From contig NZ_AP031415.1 of assembly GCF_042850985.1 (NCBI RefSeq), positions 1,240,001 to 1,304,000 on the forward strand: DNA of 64,000 nucleotides, given 5' to 3'. Of the stretch, positions 42,429-51,642 are shown one piece after another. The notes below the pieces were generated by a model, which was not told the origin of the DNA, made no database searches, and saw only the letters and a list, made by a program, of their open reading frames with translations. The translations under genes and the position numbers were made by a program. Each line of letters starts with the position of its first letter. Position 1 is the stretch's first letter. Source of the DNA: Allocoprobacillus sp002160865 (GTDB taxonomy: Bacteria > Bacillota_I > Bacilli_A > Erysipelotrichales > Coprobacillaceae).

Positions 42429-43244
42429 ATGAGAGAAATAGTTATTAATGATAAAGGACAAGCTGTTGCTCCACAAAGTCAACCAATTATAAAACAAGAT
42501 TTTTTATCTGATCACAAAACAAGAATATATTGGTTAGGGGGAGCTGGAATCATGGTTCATAGTCATCAGACCAATATCATGATTGATCCAGTTTTAGAAG
42601 GTTTTGATATCCCTTTATTGTATCAAGTGCCGATTTTACCTCAAAATATAGAAAAATTAGATGGTATTTTGATTACCCATATCGATAATGATCATTTTTC
42701 AAGACCAACATGTCATCATTTAAAGGATGTCTGCTCACAATACTATGCTCCTAATTATGTCGCAGATGTGATGAATGAAGAAGGATTGAAAACAGAAAAA
42801 CATGATATCAATGATTGTTTTCAACTTCATAATATATCTGTTCAATTGACACCGGCTTGGCATAATTGGCAAAATGGTTCATCAAAATGGCAATATCGTT
42901 ATTGGGAAGAAAAAGATTACTGTGGTTATTGGATGGAAACACCGGATGGAACAATCTGGTTACCCGGTGATTCACGTCTATTAGATAAACATTTGCATAT
43001 GCCTCAACCTGATGTCATCTTATTTGATTTTGCTGATAATGACTGGCATATCACTTTGAAAGGAGCCATTCAACTAGCAAATACTTATCCTCATGCTGAT
43101 TTGATCTGCATTCATTGGGGTAGTGTTGATGCTCCTGACATGACACCATTTAATGGCAATCCCCAAGATTTATATCAGCATATCATTAATCCAGAAAGAA
43201 TTTATGTCTTGGCACCAGGTGAAGCGTATCATTTAAAGGGGTGA
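42429..43244 (+). CDS. Metallo-beta-lactamase-fold hydrolase (UlaG-like)
   Basis: 271 residues. The metal motif reads THIDNDHFS (HxDxDH), preceded by IYWLGGAGIMVHSHQTNIMIDP, as in the UlaG/lactonase-like branch that begins with a glycine-rich strand and an Asp. A later Asp in WLPGDSRLL and a C-terminal ICIHWGS supply more ligands. The substrate is unknown. AAAGGAG precedes the ATG at 42429. It overlaps the ribosome site of the next gene, so it starts a three-gene operon after the TetR gene. Confidence 0.85.
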   Translation: MREIVINDKGQAVAPQSQPIIKQDFLSDHKTRIYWLGGAGIMVHSHQTNIMIDPVLEGFDIPLLYQVPILPQNIEKLDGILITHIDNDHFSRPTCHHLKDVCSQYYAPNYVADVMNEEGLKTEKHDINDCFQLHNISVQLTPAWHNWQNGSSKWQYRYWEEKDYCGYWMETPDGTIWLPGDSRLLDKHLHMPQPDVILFDFADNDWHITLKGAIQLANTYPHADLICIHWGSVDAPDMTPFNGNPQDLYQHIINPERIYVLAPGEAYHLKG

Positions 43245-43249
43245 TATCA

Positions 43250-43822
43250 ATGAAAACATTATATTTAGTAAGACATGGTGAAACACTGTTTAACGCTTTG
43301 CATAAAATACAGGGCTGGTGTGACTCACCATTAACAAAAAAAGGTATACAACAGGCAAAACAAGCTAAACAATGGTTTGAAAAACAACATATTTGTTTTG
43401 ATCATGCCTATAGTTCAACAAGTGAAAGATGTTGTGATACTTTAGAAATTATAACATCACTTCCATATCAAAGATGTAAAGGATTAAAAGAGAATAATTA
43501 TGGTTTATTAGAGGGTGAACATGATTATTTGGCTGAAAATGATCCACAAAAATGTGCGACTTATTACTTACAGTTTGGTGGTGAATCTAATGAAACATTA
43601 AAAGAAAGAATGGTTAAAACATTGACGGATATTATGGAAAAAGAAGATCATCATTCTGTTTTAGCAGTGAGTCATGGTGGGGCTTGTTTTAATTTTTTAC
43701 GTGCCTGGCAAGATCCTACAGAAGAATTAAAGAAAGGGTTTGGTAATTGTTGTATTTTTATTTATGAGTATGAAAATCATTGTTTTTATCTCAAAGATAT
43801 CATAAGACAGGAGGAATCATAG
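43250..43822 (+). CDS. Histidine phosphatase family protein
   Basis: 190 residues of the phosphoglycerate-mutase-like superfamily. The catalytic RHG motif is LYLVRHGETLFN near the N-terminus, with the second His in VLAVSHGGACFNFL. Such proteins dephosphorylate sugar phosphates or nucleotides; the substrate is not evident. The ATG at 43250 is used because GGGGTGAT lies before it; a GTG at 43241 overlaps that site. Its TAG stop shares its G with the GTG start of the next gene. Confidence 0.88.
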   Translation: MKTLYLVRHGETLFNALHKIQGWCDSPLTKKGIQQAKQAKQWFEKQHICFDHAYSSTSERCCDTLEIITSLPYQRCKGLKENNYGLLEGEHDYLAENDPQKCATYYLQFGGESNETLKERMVKTLTDIMEKEDHHSVLAVSHGGACFNFLRAWQDPTEELKKGFGNCCIFIYEYENHCFYLKDIIRQEES

Positions 43823-44808
43823 TGGAATATGTACAGTTAGGAACGAGTGATTTAAAGGTTTCAAAAGTATGTCTAGGATGTATGGGATTTGGTGATTCTC
43901 ATAAGGGAATGCATTCATGGACATTGCCTTATGAACAATCAAAGAAAATCATTCATTATGCATTGGATCAAGGTATTAATTTTTTTGATACAGCAATGGC
44001 TTATCAAGGTGGAAGCAGTGAAGAATACTTAGGGAGAGCCATTCGTGAATATGGTTGTCGAGATAATGTTGTGATAGCGACAAAATTTCATGGTCGTACC
44101 CTAGAACAGATTCAACAAGGTATCAGTGCAAAAGATCATATTGAAAATTGTTTGAATCAGAGCTTAAAAAGATTACAGATGGATTATGTTGATCTTTATA
44201 TATTACATGCATGGGATAATAATACGCCTATTGAAGAAACATTGGAAGCTCTTGATGCAATGATTCAACAGGGAAAAATTCGTTATATTGGTGTTTCTAA
44301 CTGCTATGCATGGCAGATTGCAAAAGCGAATGAAATAGCCAAAGCCAGACATTTACATCCTTTTGTTTCCGTGCAAGGACACTACAATCTTATTTTTAGA
44401 GAAGAAGAAAGAGAAATGAAACCCTATTGTGATTTACATCATGTGGCTTTAACACCATACAGTGCTTTAGCTTCTGGCCGTTTAGCCAAACATCCGGGTG
44501 AACAGTCACAACGTTTAAAAGAAGACACTTATGCAAAAGGGAAATATGATCAAAGTTATAATCAAGATTTACCTATCATTTTAAGAGTTGAAGAATTAGC
44601 TCAAAAACATCATGTTTCAATGAGTGAAATTGCTTTATCGTGGCTTATGACTAAAGTCACTGCCCCAATTGTTGGAGCAACAAAATGTTCACATATTGAT
44701 ACAGCTATTCGTGCTGTTGACTTTCATTTGACACCAGATGAGTGTCAATATCTTGAAGCGTGTTATCAACCACATCATTTAGTCGGTGTCATGGCAGAAA
44801 AAAGATGA
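43822..44808 (+). CDS. Aldo/keto reductase
   Basis: NAD(P)H-dependent oxidoreductase with a TIM barrel, 328 residues. The catalytic tetrad is visible: Asp and Tyr in FFDTAMAYQGGSSEEYLG, Lys in IATKFHG and His in YILHAWD. A C-terminal cofactor motif (PIVGATKCSHIDTAIRA) follows. The start is GTG at 43822, decided by AGGAGGAATCATA immediately upstream and by the family N-terminus VEYVQLGTSDLKVSKVCLG. It is the last gene of the TetR-adjacent operon. A bidirectional terminator follows. Confidence 0.92.
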   Translation: MEYVQLGTSDLKVSKVCLGCMGFGDSHKGMHSWTLPYEQSKKIIHYALDQGINFFDTAMAYQGGSSEEYLGRAIREYGCRDNVVIATKFHGRTLEQIQQGISAKDHIENCLNQSLKRLQMDYVDLYILHAWDNNTPIEETLEALDAMIQQGKIRYIGVSNCYAWQIAKANEIAKARHLHPFVSVQGHYNLIFREEEREMKPYCDLHHVALTPYSALASGRLAKHPGEQSQRLKEDTYAKGKYDQSYNQDLPIILRVEELAQKHHVSMSEIALSWLMTKVTAPIVGATKCSHIDTAIRAVDFHLTPDECQYLEACYQPHHLVGVMAEKR

Positions 44809-44834
44809 TTTGACATGAATCAAATCATCTTTTT
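44799..44834. terminator. Bidirectional terminator between convergent genes
   Basis: AAAAAGATGATTTGA (44799-44813) and TCAAATCATCTTTTT (44820-44834) form a perfect 15-base-pair stem with a six-base loop and function on both strands. Confidence 0.92.
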
Positions 44835-45515
44835 AGGATGAAAGAAAATATTGATATTGTGATATTTATCATAATATGTAAAGTAGGCAAAATTAACAAT
44901 AAGAAAAATCAGTAAAAATAAGATAGCTTTGACAGCAAAAAACAAGTGAAGTATATAAGCCAAAGCTACACCCATATGAAAGCAAAGTAATGTTCCACCA
45001 AAGAAACATCCTTTTTTGAGTTTTTCATGTTTGATTTGTAAATCATCAACTAAAAAATATTCAGTTAAAGATACAACTGTCTGTTTGATATTGTTAGTAG
45101 AAAAAATTGTTGAACTGGTATAACCCAAAGCACCTTTAAAAACACACCATTGAAAAGCAGTGACAAAAAAACAGGGGTATAAACTTACAATGGGATTGCA
45201 ATCCTCAGGAATCATTGCTAAAAGTATGACACAGACAATTTCCAGATAGAAAACCAGATATTGCAGCTTCCACTTTGTACGATATGTTAAAAATGTAGCT
45301 ATGATCATTGCAAGAATATAAATGACGACAGCACCTATTCTAATAAGAGAATCTATATAATGACTTCCTAATAGGGCTTCAACCAGATCAATTAAATTAG
45401 CTGTCTGGGCAGAGCCAAAAACATTCATCCTCGTAAAAATAGCGTAACCACCAAAAAATCCACCAACAATAGCCATCAGATAATGAATAATCACATCATG
45501 ATAATCATTTTTCAT
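44820..45515 (-). CDS. YoaK family (DUF1275) membrane protein
   Basis: 231 residues with about six hydrophobic segments. The N-terminal pattern GGFFGGYAIFTRMNVFGSAQTANLI matches the DUF1275/YoaK signature (glycine-rich first helix, then G-Q-T-N) seen around FGSAQTANL. A later loop carries SSTIFSTNNIKQ, the second conserved patch. Function of the family is unknown, probably transport. AAAGGAGT precedes the ATG on the minus strand. Its stop lies in the shared terminator. Confidence 0.82.
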   Translation of the reverse strand: MKNDYHDVIIHYLMAIVGGFFGGYAIFTRMNVFGSAQTANLIDLVEALLGSHYIDSLIRIGAVVIYILAMIIATFLTYRTKWKLQYLVFYLEIVCVILLAMIPEDCNPIVSLYPCFFVTAFQWCVFKGALGYTSSTIFSTNNIKQTVVSLTEYFLVDDLQIKHEKLKKGCFFGGTLLCFHMGVALAYILHLFFAVKAILFLLIFLIVNFAYFTYYDKYHNINIFFHPKKMI

Positions 45516-45612
45516 TTTTATACAACTCCTTTAAATGCTTTTTCATTATAGCACTGTCAGTTATTTTCGCAATCTTTGTCTATAAAAAAATAAAAAAACA
45601 AGTTGATTTTTA

Positions 45613-45641
45613 TTGTTGAAAGGGCTTTTATTTTATATAAT
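45613..45641 (+). promoter_or_regulatory. Promoter of the 90-residue gene
   Basis: TTGTTG at 45613-45618, a 17-base spacer and TATAAT at 45636-45641. Confidence 0.6.
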
Positions 45642-45666
45642 AGAAGTATGAAAAGAGGCGAGATGG

Positions 45667-45939
45667 GTGTATTATATTTCAACGTATGCTTTGTATGAAC
45701 TTGTAAAGCAGTTATTTCATGATGTCAAGGATGTAGATGATATAACTTTATATGCTTACAAAGAAAACAAATGTTGGAAAATTGGTTTTTCTAATGAATA
45801 TACAGATCAAATTCCTGATGATTCTATCAATCTTCACTATGAATTTAAAGATGGGTTTTTAAAAAATAGCCCTCGTCAGGCAACCGAAGAAATGATGAAT
45901 AGAATTCGAAGTTACGAACAGGAAATGGTTTCTATATAA
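45667..45939 (+). CDS. Small acidic protein, 90 residues, unknown function
   Basis: Not recognised. It starts with GTG at 45667; the ATG four bases upstream is in another frame and stops quickly. The ribosome site GAGGCGAG is about ten bases upstream. The product has an N-terminal helix (YALYELVKQLFHDV), a short strand-like section rich in Lys and Trp (YAYKENKCWKIGF), and an acidic end. No membrane segment. It has its own promoter and a clear terminator, which supports a real gene. It precedes a LysR regulator on the same strand. Confidence 0.7.
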   Translation: MYYISTYALYELVKQLFHDVKDVDDITLYAYKENKCWKIGFSNEYTDQIPDDSINLHYEFKDGFLKNSPRQATEEMMNRIRSYEQEMVSI

Positions 45940-45946
45940 GCATGTC

Positions 45947-45982
45947 AAAGAGCTGGTTACATGTGTTGTAATCAGCTTTTTT
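45947..45982 (+). terminator. Terminator after the 90-residue gene
   Basis: AGCTGGTTAC (45951-45960) pairs with GTAATCAGCT (45968-45977), one G-U pair, seven-base loop, followed by a T run. Confidence 0.85.
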
Positions 45983-46022
45983 ATCCATTATAATAAAAAA
46001 TGAATGAAAGGAAGAAAATGGT

Positions 46023-46901
46023 ATGGAGATTAGAATTTTAAGATATTTTTTAACTGTTGCTAGAGAAGAAAATATTACCAAAGCAGCCAATGTTTTACAT
46101 ATTACACAACCGACATTGTCAAGACAATTAATGCAGCTGGAAGAAGAATTAAATACGCAATTATTAATCAGAGGTAAAAATAAAATTACTTTAACTGATG
46201 CAGGTATGTTATTAAGAAGACGTGCTGAAGAAATTATTGATTTAGCAGATAAAACAGAAAAAGAATTTTTAGAAGCCGATGAATTGATTGCGGGTGAAAT
46301 ATTTGTCGGTGCTGGAGAAATTAATGCTATGCATCTTTTAGGCGATTTTATGATTAAATTTCAACATCATTATCCTCAAATCAAATATCATTTATACAGT
46401 GGTAATGCCGATGATGTAAAACAAAAAGTTAATCAGGGATTATTAGATATAGGATTATTGACAGAACCTGTTGATGTCGAAAAATATGATTTTGTACGTT
46501 TGAATTATCAGGAAGCATGGGGCATTCTTGCTCCTAAAGATAGTGCTATAGCAAAAAAAGACTATGTCACACCACAAGATCTTCAAAAATTGCCATTATT
46601 AATAGGTCATCGTCAGATTGTTCAAAATGAATTAGCCCATTGGATGGGAATGAATGTTCAAGATTTAAATATTGTAGCAACTTATGATTTAATCTATAAT
46701 GCTGCTATTTTAGTAGAAAAAGGATTAGGCTATGCTCTTTGTTTAGATAAGATTGTTTATATGTCTAATGATTCTCTTGTACGTTTTATTCCTTTAAAAC
46801 CAGCCTATGAAACGGGGGCAGTTATTGTCTGGAAAAAGCATCAGGTTTTCTCATTAACAGCTACTCGTTTCATACAGGAACTTTATGATTATTTTCATTA
46901 A
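46023..46901 (+). CDS. LysR-family transcriptional regulator
   Basis: 292 residues. The N-terminal winged helix reads MEIRILRYFLTVAREENITK and continues AANVLHITQPTLSRQLMQLE, the standard LysR signature. The C-terminal effector domain follows from about residue 90 (GEIFVGAGEINAMHLL). This branch resembles the uncharacterised YwqM-like Firmicute LysR proteins. GAAAGGAAG precedes the ATG. The downstream rarA gene is convergent, and no obvious metabolic target lies beside it, so the regulon is unknown. Confidence 0.9.
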   Translation: MEIRILRYFLTVAREENITKAANVLHITQPTLSRQLMQLEEELNTQLLIRGKNKITLTDAGMLLRRRAEEIIDLADKTEKEFLEADELIAGEIFVGAGEINAMHLLGDFMIKFQHHYPQIKYHLYSGNADDVKQKVNQGLLDIGLLTEPVDVEKYDFVRLNYQEAWGILAPKDSAIAKKDYVTPQDLQKLPLLIGHRQIVQNELAHWMGMNVQDLNIVATYDLIYNAAILVEKGLGYALCLDKIVYMSNDSLVRFIPLKPAYETGAVIVWKKHQVFSLTATRFIQELYDYFH

Positions 46902-46942
46902 TAATGAATTGATGGAATTAATATCCCATCAAAGATAAGAGT

Positions 46943-48265
46943 TTATTTCTTGGATTGACGATGCGAACGTTTCCATTGTTTGATTTGTTGAAGTCGCAAA
47001 GCGACTTTTTTTTCATGACCTTGTTCAGTAGGATGATAGTATTCTTTATTTTGTAAAGCTTCAGGTAAACACGTCATAGTTGTTAATTTGTCTTGAAAAT
47101 CATGGGCATATTGATAGCCTTTACCATAATTTAAATCTTTCATTAAACGTGTAGGAGCATTGCGTAAATGCAAAGGAACTGGCTCAGCAATGGTTTTTAA
47201 GGCATCCTTTTTGGCACTTTCATAAGCCACATATAACGCATTAGACTTTACAGAAAGAGATAAATATGTCACTGCGTGAGTCAAATGAACGCTACATTCT
47301 GGCATACCAATGAAATGACATGCCTGATACACCGCAACAGCAATTTCTAAAGCACGGCTATCTGCCATACCGATATCCTCACTGGCAAATCGTACAAGCC
47401 TACGAGCTATATAGAGGGGATCTTCACCAGCCTCCAACATTCTGGCTAACCAGTAGATAGCCCCGTCAACATCACTGTTACGCATCGATTTATGTAAAGC
47501 AGAAATTAAGTTATAATGTTCTTCTCCATTTTTATCATAAAGCAATGATTTTTGACTCGTCATCTGTTCAATGATTTCAGGACTAATCGTTAGTGTCTGA
47601 TGATTTTCAGGAGCATTATAGACGGCCATTCCCAAGATGTTTAAAGCAACACGTGCATCACCATTAGCAAAATGGGCAATCATGGATAAAGTGGATGGTT
47701 CAACTTGAATGTTTAAATCACCAAAACCTCGCGGATCATGAATGGCATGATTTAAAAGCTCTAAAATATCATTGACATCTAAAGCATGTAAAACAAAGAC
47801 TTTACAGCGTGATAATAAAGCGGAATTGATTTCAAATGATGGATTTTCAGTTGTCGCTCCTATAAGCGTTATACTTCCTTGTTCAACATAGGGTAAAAAA
47901 GCATCTTGCTGTGCTTTATTAAAGCGATGAATTTCATCAATAAAAACAATGGTTTTGATGCCTTGACGTTGTGTTTCCATCGCTTCTTGCATTACTTTTT
48001 TGATTTCTTTAATACCACTATTAACAGCACTGAAATCAATGAAGTGAGCATGAGTTGTTTTCGCAATGATTCTTGCCAGTGTGGTTTTACCAACACCGGG
48101 AGGACCCCAGAAAATCATCGAAGGAATCTGGTCGTTTTGAATAAAATGCCATAAAACTTTTCCTTGACCAACAAGATGTTTTTGACCAACATACTCTTCC
48201 AATGTTGAAGGCCTTAGACGATGAGCTAGAGGTTCTAAAGATGATTGAATCTTTTGCTTTTTCAT
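46943..48265 (-). CDS. rarA: Replication-associated recombination protein RarA/MgsA
   Basis: AAA+ ATPase of the clamp-loader clade acting at stalled forks; 440 residues. Walker A is IFWGPPGVGKTTLARI near residue 52, Walker B TIVFIDEIHRF, sensor 1 GATTENPSFE, and the C-terminal tetramerisation domain includes GMPECSVHLTHAVTYLS. The ATG at 48265 (minus strand) is used with a weak GGTG ribosome site; a TTG four codons upstream is an alternative. Standing alone between a LysR gene and the Hsp70 cassette. Confidence 0.95.
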   Translation of the reverse strand: MKKQKIQSSLEPLAHRLRPSTLEEYVGQKHLVGQGKVLWHFIQNDQIPSMIFWGPPGVGKTTLARIIAKTTHAHFIDFSAVNSGIKEIKKVMQEAMETQRQGIKTIVFIDEIHRFNKAQQDAFLPYVEQGSITLIGATTENPSFEINSALLSRCKVFVLHALDVNDILELLNHAIHDPRGFGDLNIQVEPSTLSMIAHFANGDARVALNILGMAVYNAPENHQTLTISPEIIEQMTSQKSLLYDKNGEEHYNLISALHKSMRNSDVDGAIYWLARMLEAGEDPLYIARRLVRFASEDIGMADSRALEIAVAVYQACHFIGMPECSVHLTHAVTYLSLSVKSNALYVAYESAKKDALKTIAEPVPLHLRNAPTRLMKDLNYGKGYQYAHDFQDKLTTMTCLPEALQNKEYYHPTEQGHEKKVALRLQQIKQWKRSHRQSKK

Positions 48266-48385
48266 AGTTTTCACCAACTTTCTTTTTATATTTTAGCATT
48301 TTTAAAGTAAAGTTTCTATAAGTTCATGTTTCGTTCATATGTTCATCATATACTATGCGTGATTTATTGAAATGGGGAGATTATC

Positions 48386-49219
48386 GTGTTTGGATATATA
48401 GTCATCAATAAACCAGAAATGAAATTTAAAGATTTTGATATTTATCAATCATATTACTGTGGTTTATGTCGAGCAATGCATGATTTATACGGTATTAAAG
48501 GACGCGTTGCTTTAAATTATGACATGACTTTTATAGCGTTGTTATTATCTGGTTTATATGAACCAGAACATCAAATAAATAGATGTCGATGTTTTTTACA
48601 TCCAGTTAGAAAACATCTGGAAGTGCATAATCAATATATCGATTATGCAGCTAAAATGACAATTGCTTTAACATATTTAAAATGTGAAGATGACTGGCTG
48701 GATGATCAAAAAATGACAAAGCAGCTTTATAAAAAAATACTTGAACATAGTTATCAAAAAGTTAAAGAAGAATATCCACAAAAGATAAAAATAATTGAGG
48801 AACAACTTGTTTTGATTCACCAATATGAACAACAAAAGGGCGTTCATATTGATGATATTTCGGGATGTTTTGGAAAAGTTATGGCAGAAATATGTGCTGT
48901 TGAAGATGATATATGGACAGAGCATTTAAGGGAGTTTGGTTTTTTCTTAGGAAAATTTATATATATACTGGATGCTTATGATGATATTGAAAAAGATTTA
49001 AAGCATCATACTTTTAATCCTTTTATAGATCAGTTTCAACAAGTTGATTTTGAAGAAAAATGTTATCATTTATTAGAAATGATGATTTCAAGAGCAGCAG
49101 AAGCTTTTGAATATCTTCCGATTGAGGAAAATGTTGAAATTTTAAGAAATATCATATATAGTGGTGTTTGGAGTCAATATGAATTACGTAAAAAAAGAAG
49201 ATTGGAGGATAAGAAATAA
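48386..49219 (+). CDS. DUF5685 family protein
   Basis: 277 residues, start GTG at 48386 chosen because AATGGGGAGA precedes it and the N-terminus FGYIVINKPEMKFKDFD is typical of this family. It has a cysteine motif YYCGLCRAMHD and another Cys pair (NRCRCF), a mainly helical body and a basic tail (YELRKKRRLEDKK). Family function is unknown. It is followed, with no gap, by a J-domain gene and an Hsp70 gene, an arrangement I recognise from other Firmicutes. Isoprenoid-synthase-like helical fold is possible but not shown. Three GTTCAT copies lie 45-65 bases upstream. Confidence 0.8.
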   Translation: MFGYIVINKPEMKFKDFDIYQSYYCGLCRAMHDLYGIKGRVALNYDMTFIALLLSGLYEPEHQINRCRCFLHPVRKHLEVHNQYIDYAAKMTIALTYLKCEDDWLDDQKMTKQLYKKILEHSYQKVKEEYPQKIKIIEEQLVLIHQYEQQKGVHIDDISGCFGKVMAEICAVEDDIWTEHLREFGFFLGKFIYILDAYDDIEKDLKHHTFNPFIDQFQQVDFEEKCYHLLEMMISRAAEAFEYLPIEENVEILRNIIYSGVWSQYELRKKRRLEDKK

Positions 49220-49825
49220 ATGGATCCATATCAGATATTAGGCATTTCTCCAAATGCATCAGATGATGAAGTGAAACATGCCTATCGTACTTTAAGTAAA
49301 AAATATCATCCTGATGCTAATATTAACAGTGTGCATCAGGCAGAATATACAGAAAAATTTAAACAAGTTCAAAATGCCTATAAAACGATTATGGATAATC
49401 GTAAGAAAGGTTTTACAAATCAGACATATGGGCAACAGCATTCCCAGTCATCATATCAGTATCAAGGAAATGATCAGGCTGCTTTTCAAGATGTTGCAGC
49501 ATATATTCAGGCAGGTCGTTATCAGGATGCTCTTTCGATTCTTGAACAGATTCGTACACGTTCATCGCTTTGGTTTTATTATAGTGCTTTAGCGATGAAT
49601 GGAATTGGAAATAATGCTACAGCATTAGAGTATGCCCAAACAGCTGCACAAATGGAACCAGGTAATTTACAATATCTGTTTCTGGTTCAACAATTACAGG
49701 CAGGAAGTGGACAATATCGCCAGACACAGCAGACTTATACTTCACCTTATGCGAATATGGCGAATTGTTGTTATTCGTTATTGCTTTTTAATATTTTTAT
49801 GAATTGTTGTTGTAGATGTTATTAA
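49220..49825 (+). CDS. J-domain co-chaperone with cysteine-rich tail
   Basis: 201 residues. The N-terminal J domain (about 1-65) has the HPD motif in YRTLSKKYHPDANI, so it should stimulate an Hsp70. A Gln/Ser-rich linker leads to a TPR-like helical pair (DVAAYIQAGRYQDALSILE, then ALAMNGIGNNATALEYAQ). The C-terminus ends in an unusual hydrophobic, cysteine-rich stretch, NCCYSLLLFNIFMNCCCRCY. It starts directly after the DUF5685 stop and is followed 13 bases later by an Hsp70 gene, its likely partner. It is not canonical DnaJ, as the zinc-finger and G/F domains are missing. Confidence 0.88.
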   Translation: MDPYQILGISPNASDDEVKHAYRTLSKKYHPDANINSVHQAEYTEKFKQVQNAYKTIMDNRKKGFTNQTYGQQHSQSSYQYQGNDQAAFQDVAAYIQAGRYQDALSILEQIRTRSSLWFYYSALAMNGIGNNATALEYAQTAAQMEPGNLQYLFLVQQLQAGSGQYRQTQQTYTSPYANMANCCYSLLLFNIFMNCCCRCY

Positions 49826-49838
49826 AGGAGAATGATTT

Positions 49839-51602
49839 ATGAGTAAGATTATTGGTATTGATTTAGGAACAACAAATAGCTGTATGGCATTCATTGAAAA
49901 TGGAAAAACGTCTATTATTCCTAATAGTGAAGGAGCAAAAACAACACCAAGTATTGTTGCTTTTGCAAATGATGGTCAAAGACTTGTAGGAGAGAGCGCA
50001 AAAAGACAGGCTATTACAAATCCGATGGGAACAATTGCATCTATTAAGCGTGAAATGGGAACAAATTATAAGAAAAAGATTGGTCATCGTGAATATACAC
50101 CACAAGAAATTTCTGCGATGATTTTACAGAAGTTAAAACTTGATGCTGAAAATTATCTAGGAGAACCTGTTAAACAGGCGGTTATTACAGTTCCGGCTTA
50201 TTTTAATGATGCACAACGCCAAGCTACAAAAGATGCTGGAAAAATTGCCGGATTAGAAGTTCTAAGAATTATTAATGAACCGACAGCAGCTGCTTTAGCT
50301 TATGGTTTAGAAAATAGCTATGGTCAAAAAATGATGGTTTTTGATTTAGGTGGTGGAACATTTGATGTTTCTATTATTGAAATAGGAAATGGTGTTATTG
50401 AAGTTCTTTCGACTTCAGGAGATAATCATCTTGGTGGTGATGATTTTAATGAAGCTTTAGCCCAATATATTTTAACCGAATTTGAAAAAAGTTCTGGTAT
50501 TTCATTAAAAAATGATTTAATGGCTATGCAACGTGTCAAAGAAGCAGCCGAAAAAGCCAAAATTGAATTATCATCTATGGTTTCTACTGTTGTTTCATTG
50601 CCATTTATTACAACGACTGCATCAGGACCACAAAATTTAGAAATGACGATTACCAGAGAAACATTTAATCGTATTACAAAAGATTTGGTTGAAAGAACAA
50701 TTTTACCAATGCAAAATGCTCTAAATGATGCTCGTTTATTACCGGCAGAATTAAATAAAATCATTCTTGTTGGGGGGTCTTCGCGTATTCCTGCTGTTCA
50801 AGATAAGATCAAAGAAGTAACAGGTATTACGCCTAGTAAATCTTTAAATCCTGATGAATGTGTTGCTATGGGAGCTGGAATTCAAGGTGGTAAGTTATCT
50901 GGTGATGTGACAGCAATGGGAAATTATAATGTTTTATTACTGGATGTTACACCATTAACATTATCGATTGAAACAGTTGGTGGGGTTGCGACACCATTGA
51001 TTGACCGTAATACACCTATTCCAACAAGCCACAGTCAGATTTTTACAACATCTGCAAATTTTCAAACACAGGTTGAAATTAATGTCTTACAAGGTGAAAG
51101 ACCTTTAGCTAAAGATAACAAGAGTCTTGGAAAATTTAAATTGAAGAAAATTAAACGTGCAATGCGTGGTGTTCCACAAATTGAGGTGACTTTTGATATT
51201 GATGTTAATGGTATTGTGAGTGTTTCTGCGAAAGATTTAGCAAGTGGAAATATGCAAAGTATTACGATTGAAAATAGTTCGCATATGTCAGATGCAGATA
51301 TTGAAAGAGCTATTCATGAAGCACAGCAATTTGAACAACAGGATGCCAAAACAAAAGAAAGACTGGTATTTAAAAATGATTTAGAAACATTGATGTTACG
51401 TGTTGACAATACTCTGGCAAAACATCATAAAGAAATTGATAAAACAATCAAATCACAAATCAAAAATGATTTAAGTCAATTAAAGAAAATGACTAAAAAA
51501 GTTCAATTTGAAACTTGCCCAGATGCCCAATTCCAAGAAATTAAAGAGGCAAAGCAAAGACTTGAAGATAGTGCGGCTTTCTTATTGACAATGGGAGAAT
51601 AA
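49839..51602 (+). CDS. Accessory Hsp70 chaperone (DnaK homologue)
   Basis: 587 residues. The N-terminal ATPase domain has IGIDLGTTNSCMAF, the phosphate-2 motif VFDLGGGTFDVSI and the adenosine motif ILVGGSSRIPAV. The substrate domain is standard, but the C-terminal lid is short, without the EEVD-like or flexible tail; canonical DnaK is about 610 residues. There is no hrcA, grpE or dnaJ beside it, and it sits instead behind a DUF5685 protein and a J-protein, so I call it an accessory Hsp70 rather than the housekeeping DnaK. AAAGGAG precedes the ATG. Confidence 0.9.
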   Translation: MSKIIGIDLGTTNSCMAFIENGKTSIIPNSEGAKTTPSIVAFANDGQRLVGESAKRQAITNPMGTIASIKREMGTNYKKKIGHREYTPQEISAMILQKLKLDAENYLGEPVKQAVITVPAYFNDAQRQATKDAGKIAGLEVLRIINEPTAAALAYGLENSYGQKMMVFDLGGGTFDVSIIEIGNGVIEVLSTSGDNHLGGDDFNEALAQYILTEFEKSSGISLKNDLMAMQRVKEAAEKAKIELSSMVSTVVSLPFITTTASGPQNLEMTITRETFNRITKDLVERTILPMQNALNDARLLPAELNKIILVGGSSRIPAVQDKIKEVTGITPSKSLNPDECVAMGAGIQGGKLSGDVTAMGNYNVLLLDVTPLTLSIETVGGVATPLIDRNTPIPTSHSQIFTTSANFQTQVEINVLQGERPLAKDNKSLGKFKLKKIKRAMRGVPQIEVTFDIDVNGIVSVSAKDLASGNMQSITIENSSHMSDADIERAIHEAQQFEQQDAKTKERLVFKNDLETLMLRVDNTLAKHHKEIDKTIKSQIKNDLSQLKKMTKKVQFETCPDAQFQEIKEAKQRLEDSAAFLLTMGE

Positions 51603-51629
51603 AGACATTGCTTGATCAATGTCTTTTTT
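51601..51629 (+). terminator. Terminator of the Hsp70 cassette
   Basis: AAAGACATTG (51601-51610) and CAATGTCTTT (51617-51626), perfect ten-base-pair stem with six-base loop, then T residues. Confidence 0.88.
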
Positions 51630-51642
51630 AAGGAGAAAAATA

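Noticed and set aside
46905..46940. A terminator between the LysR gene and rarA
   Set aside because: TTGATGG/CCATCAA can pair, but no T run follows on either strand, so I did not list it.
50426..50764. A 112-codon minus-strand frame in the Hsp70 gene
   Set aside because: Hsp70 genes often show long antisense frames from codon bias; no support as a gene.
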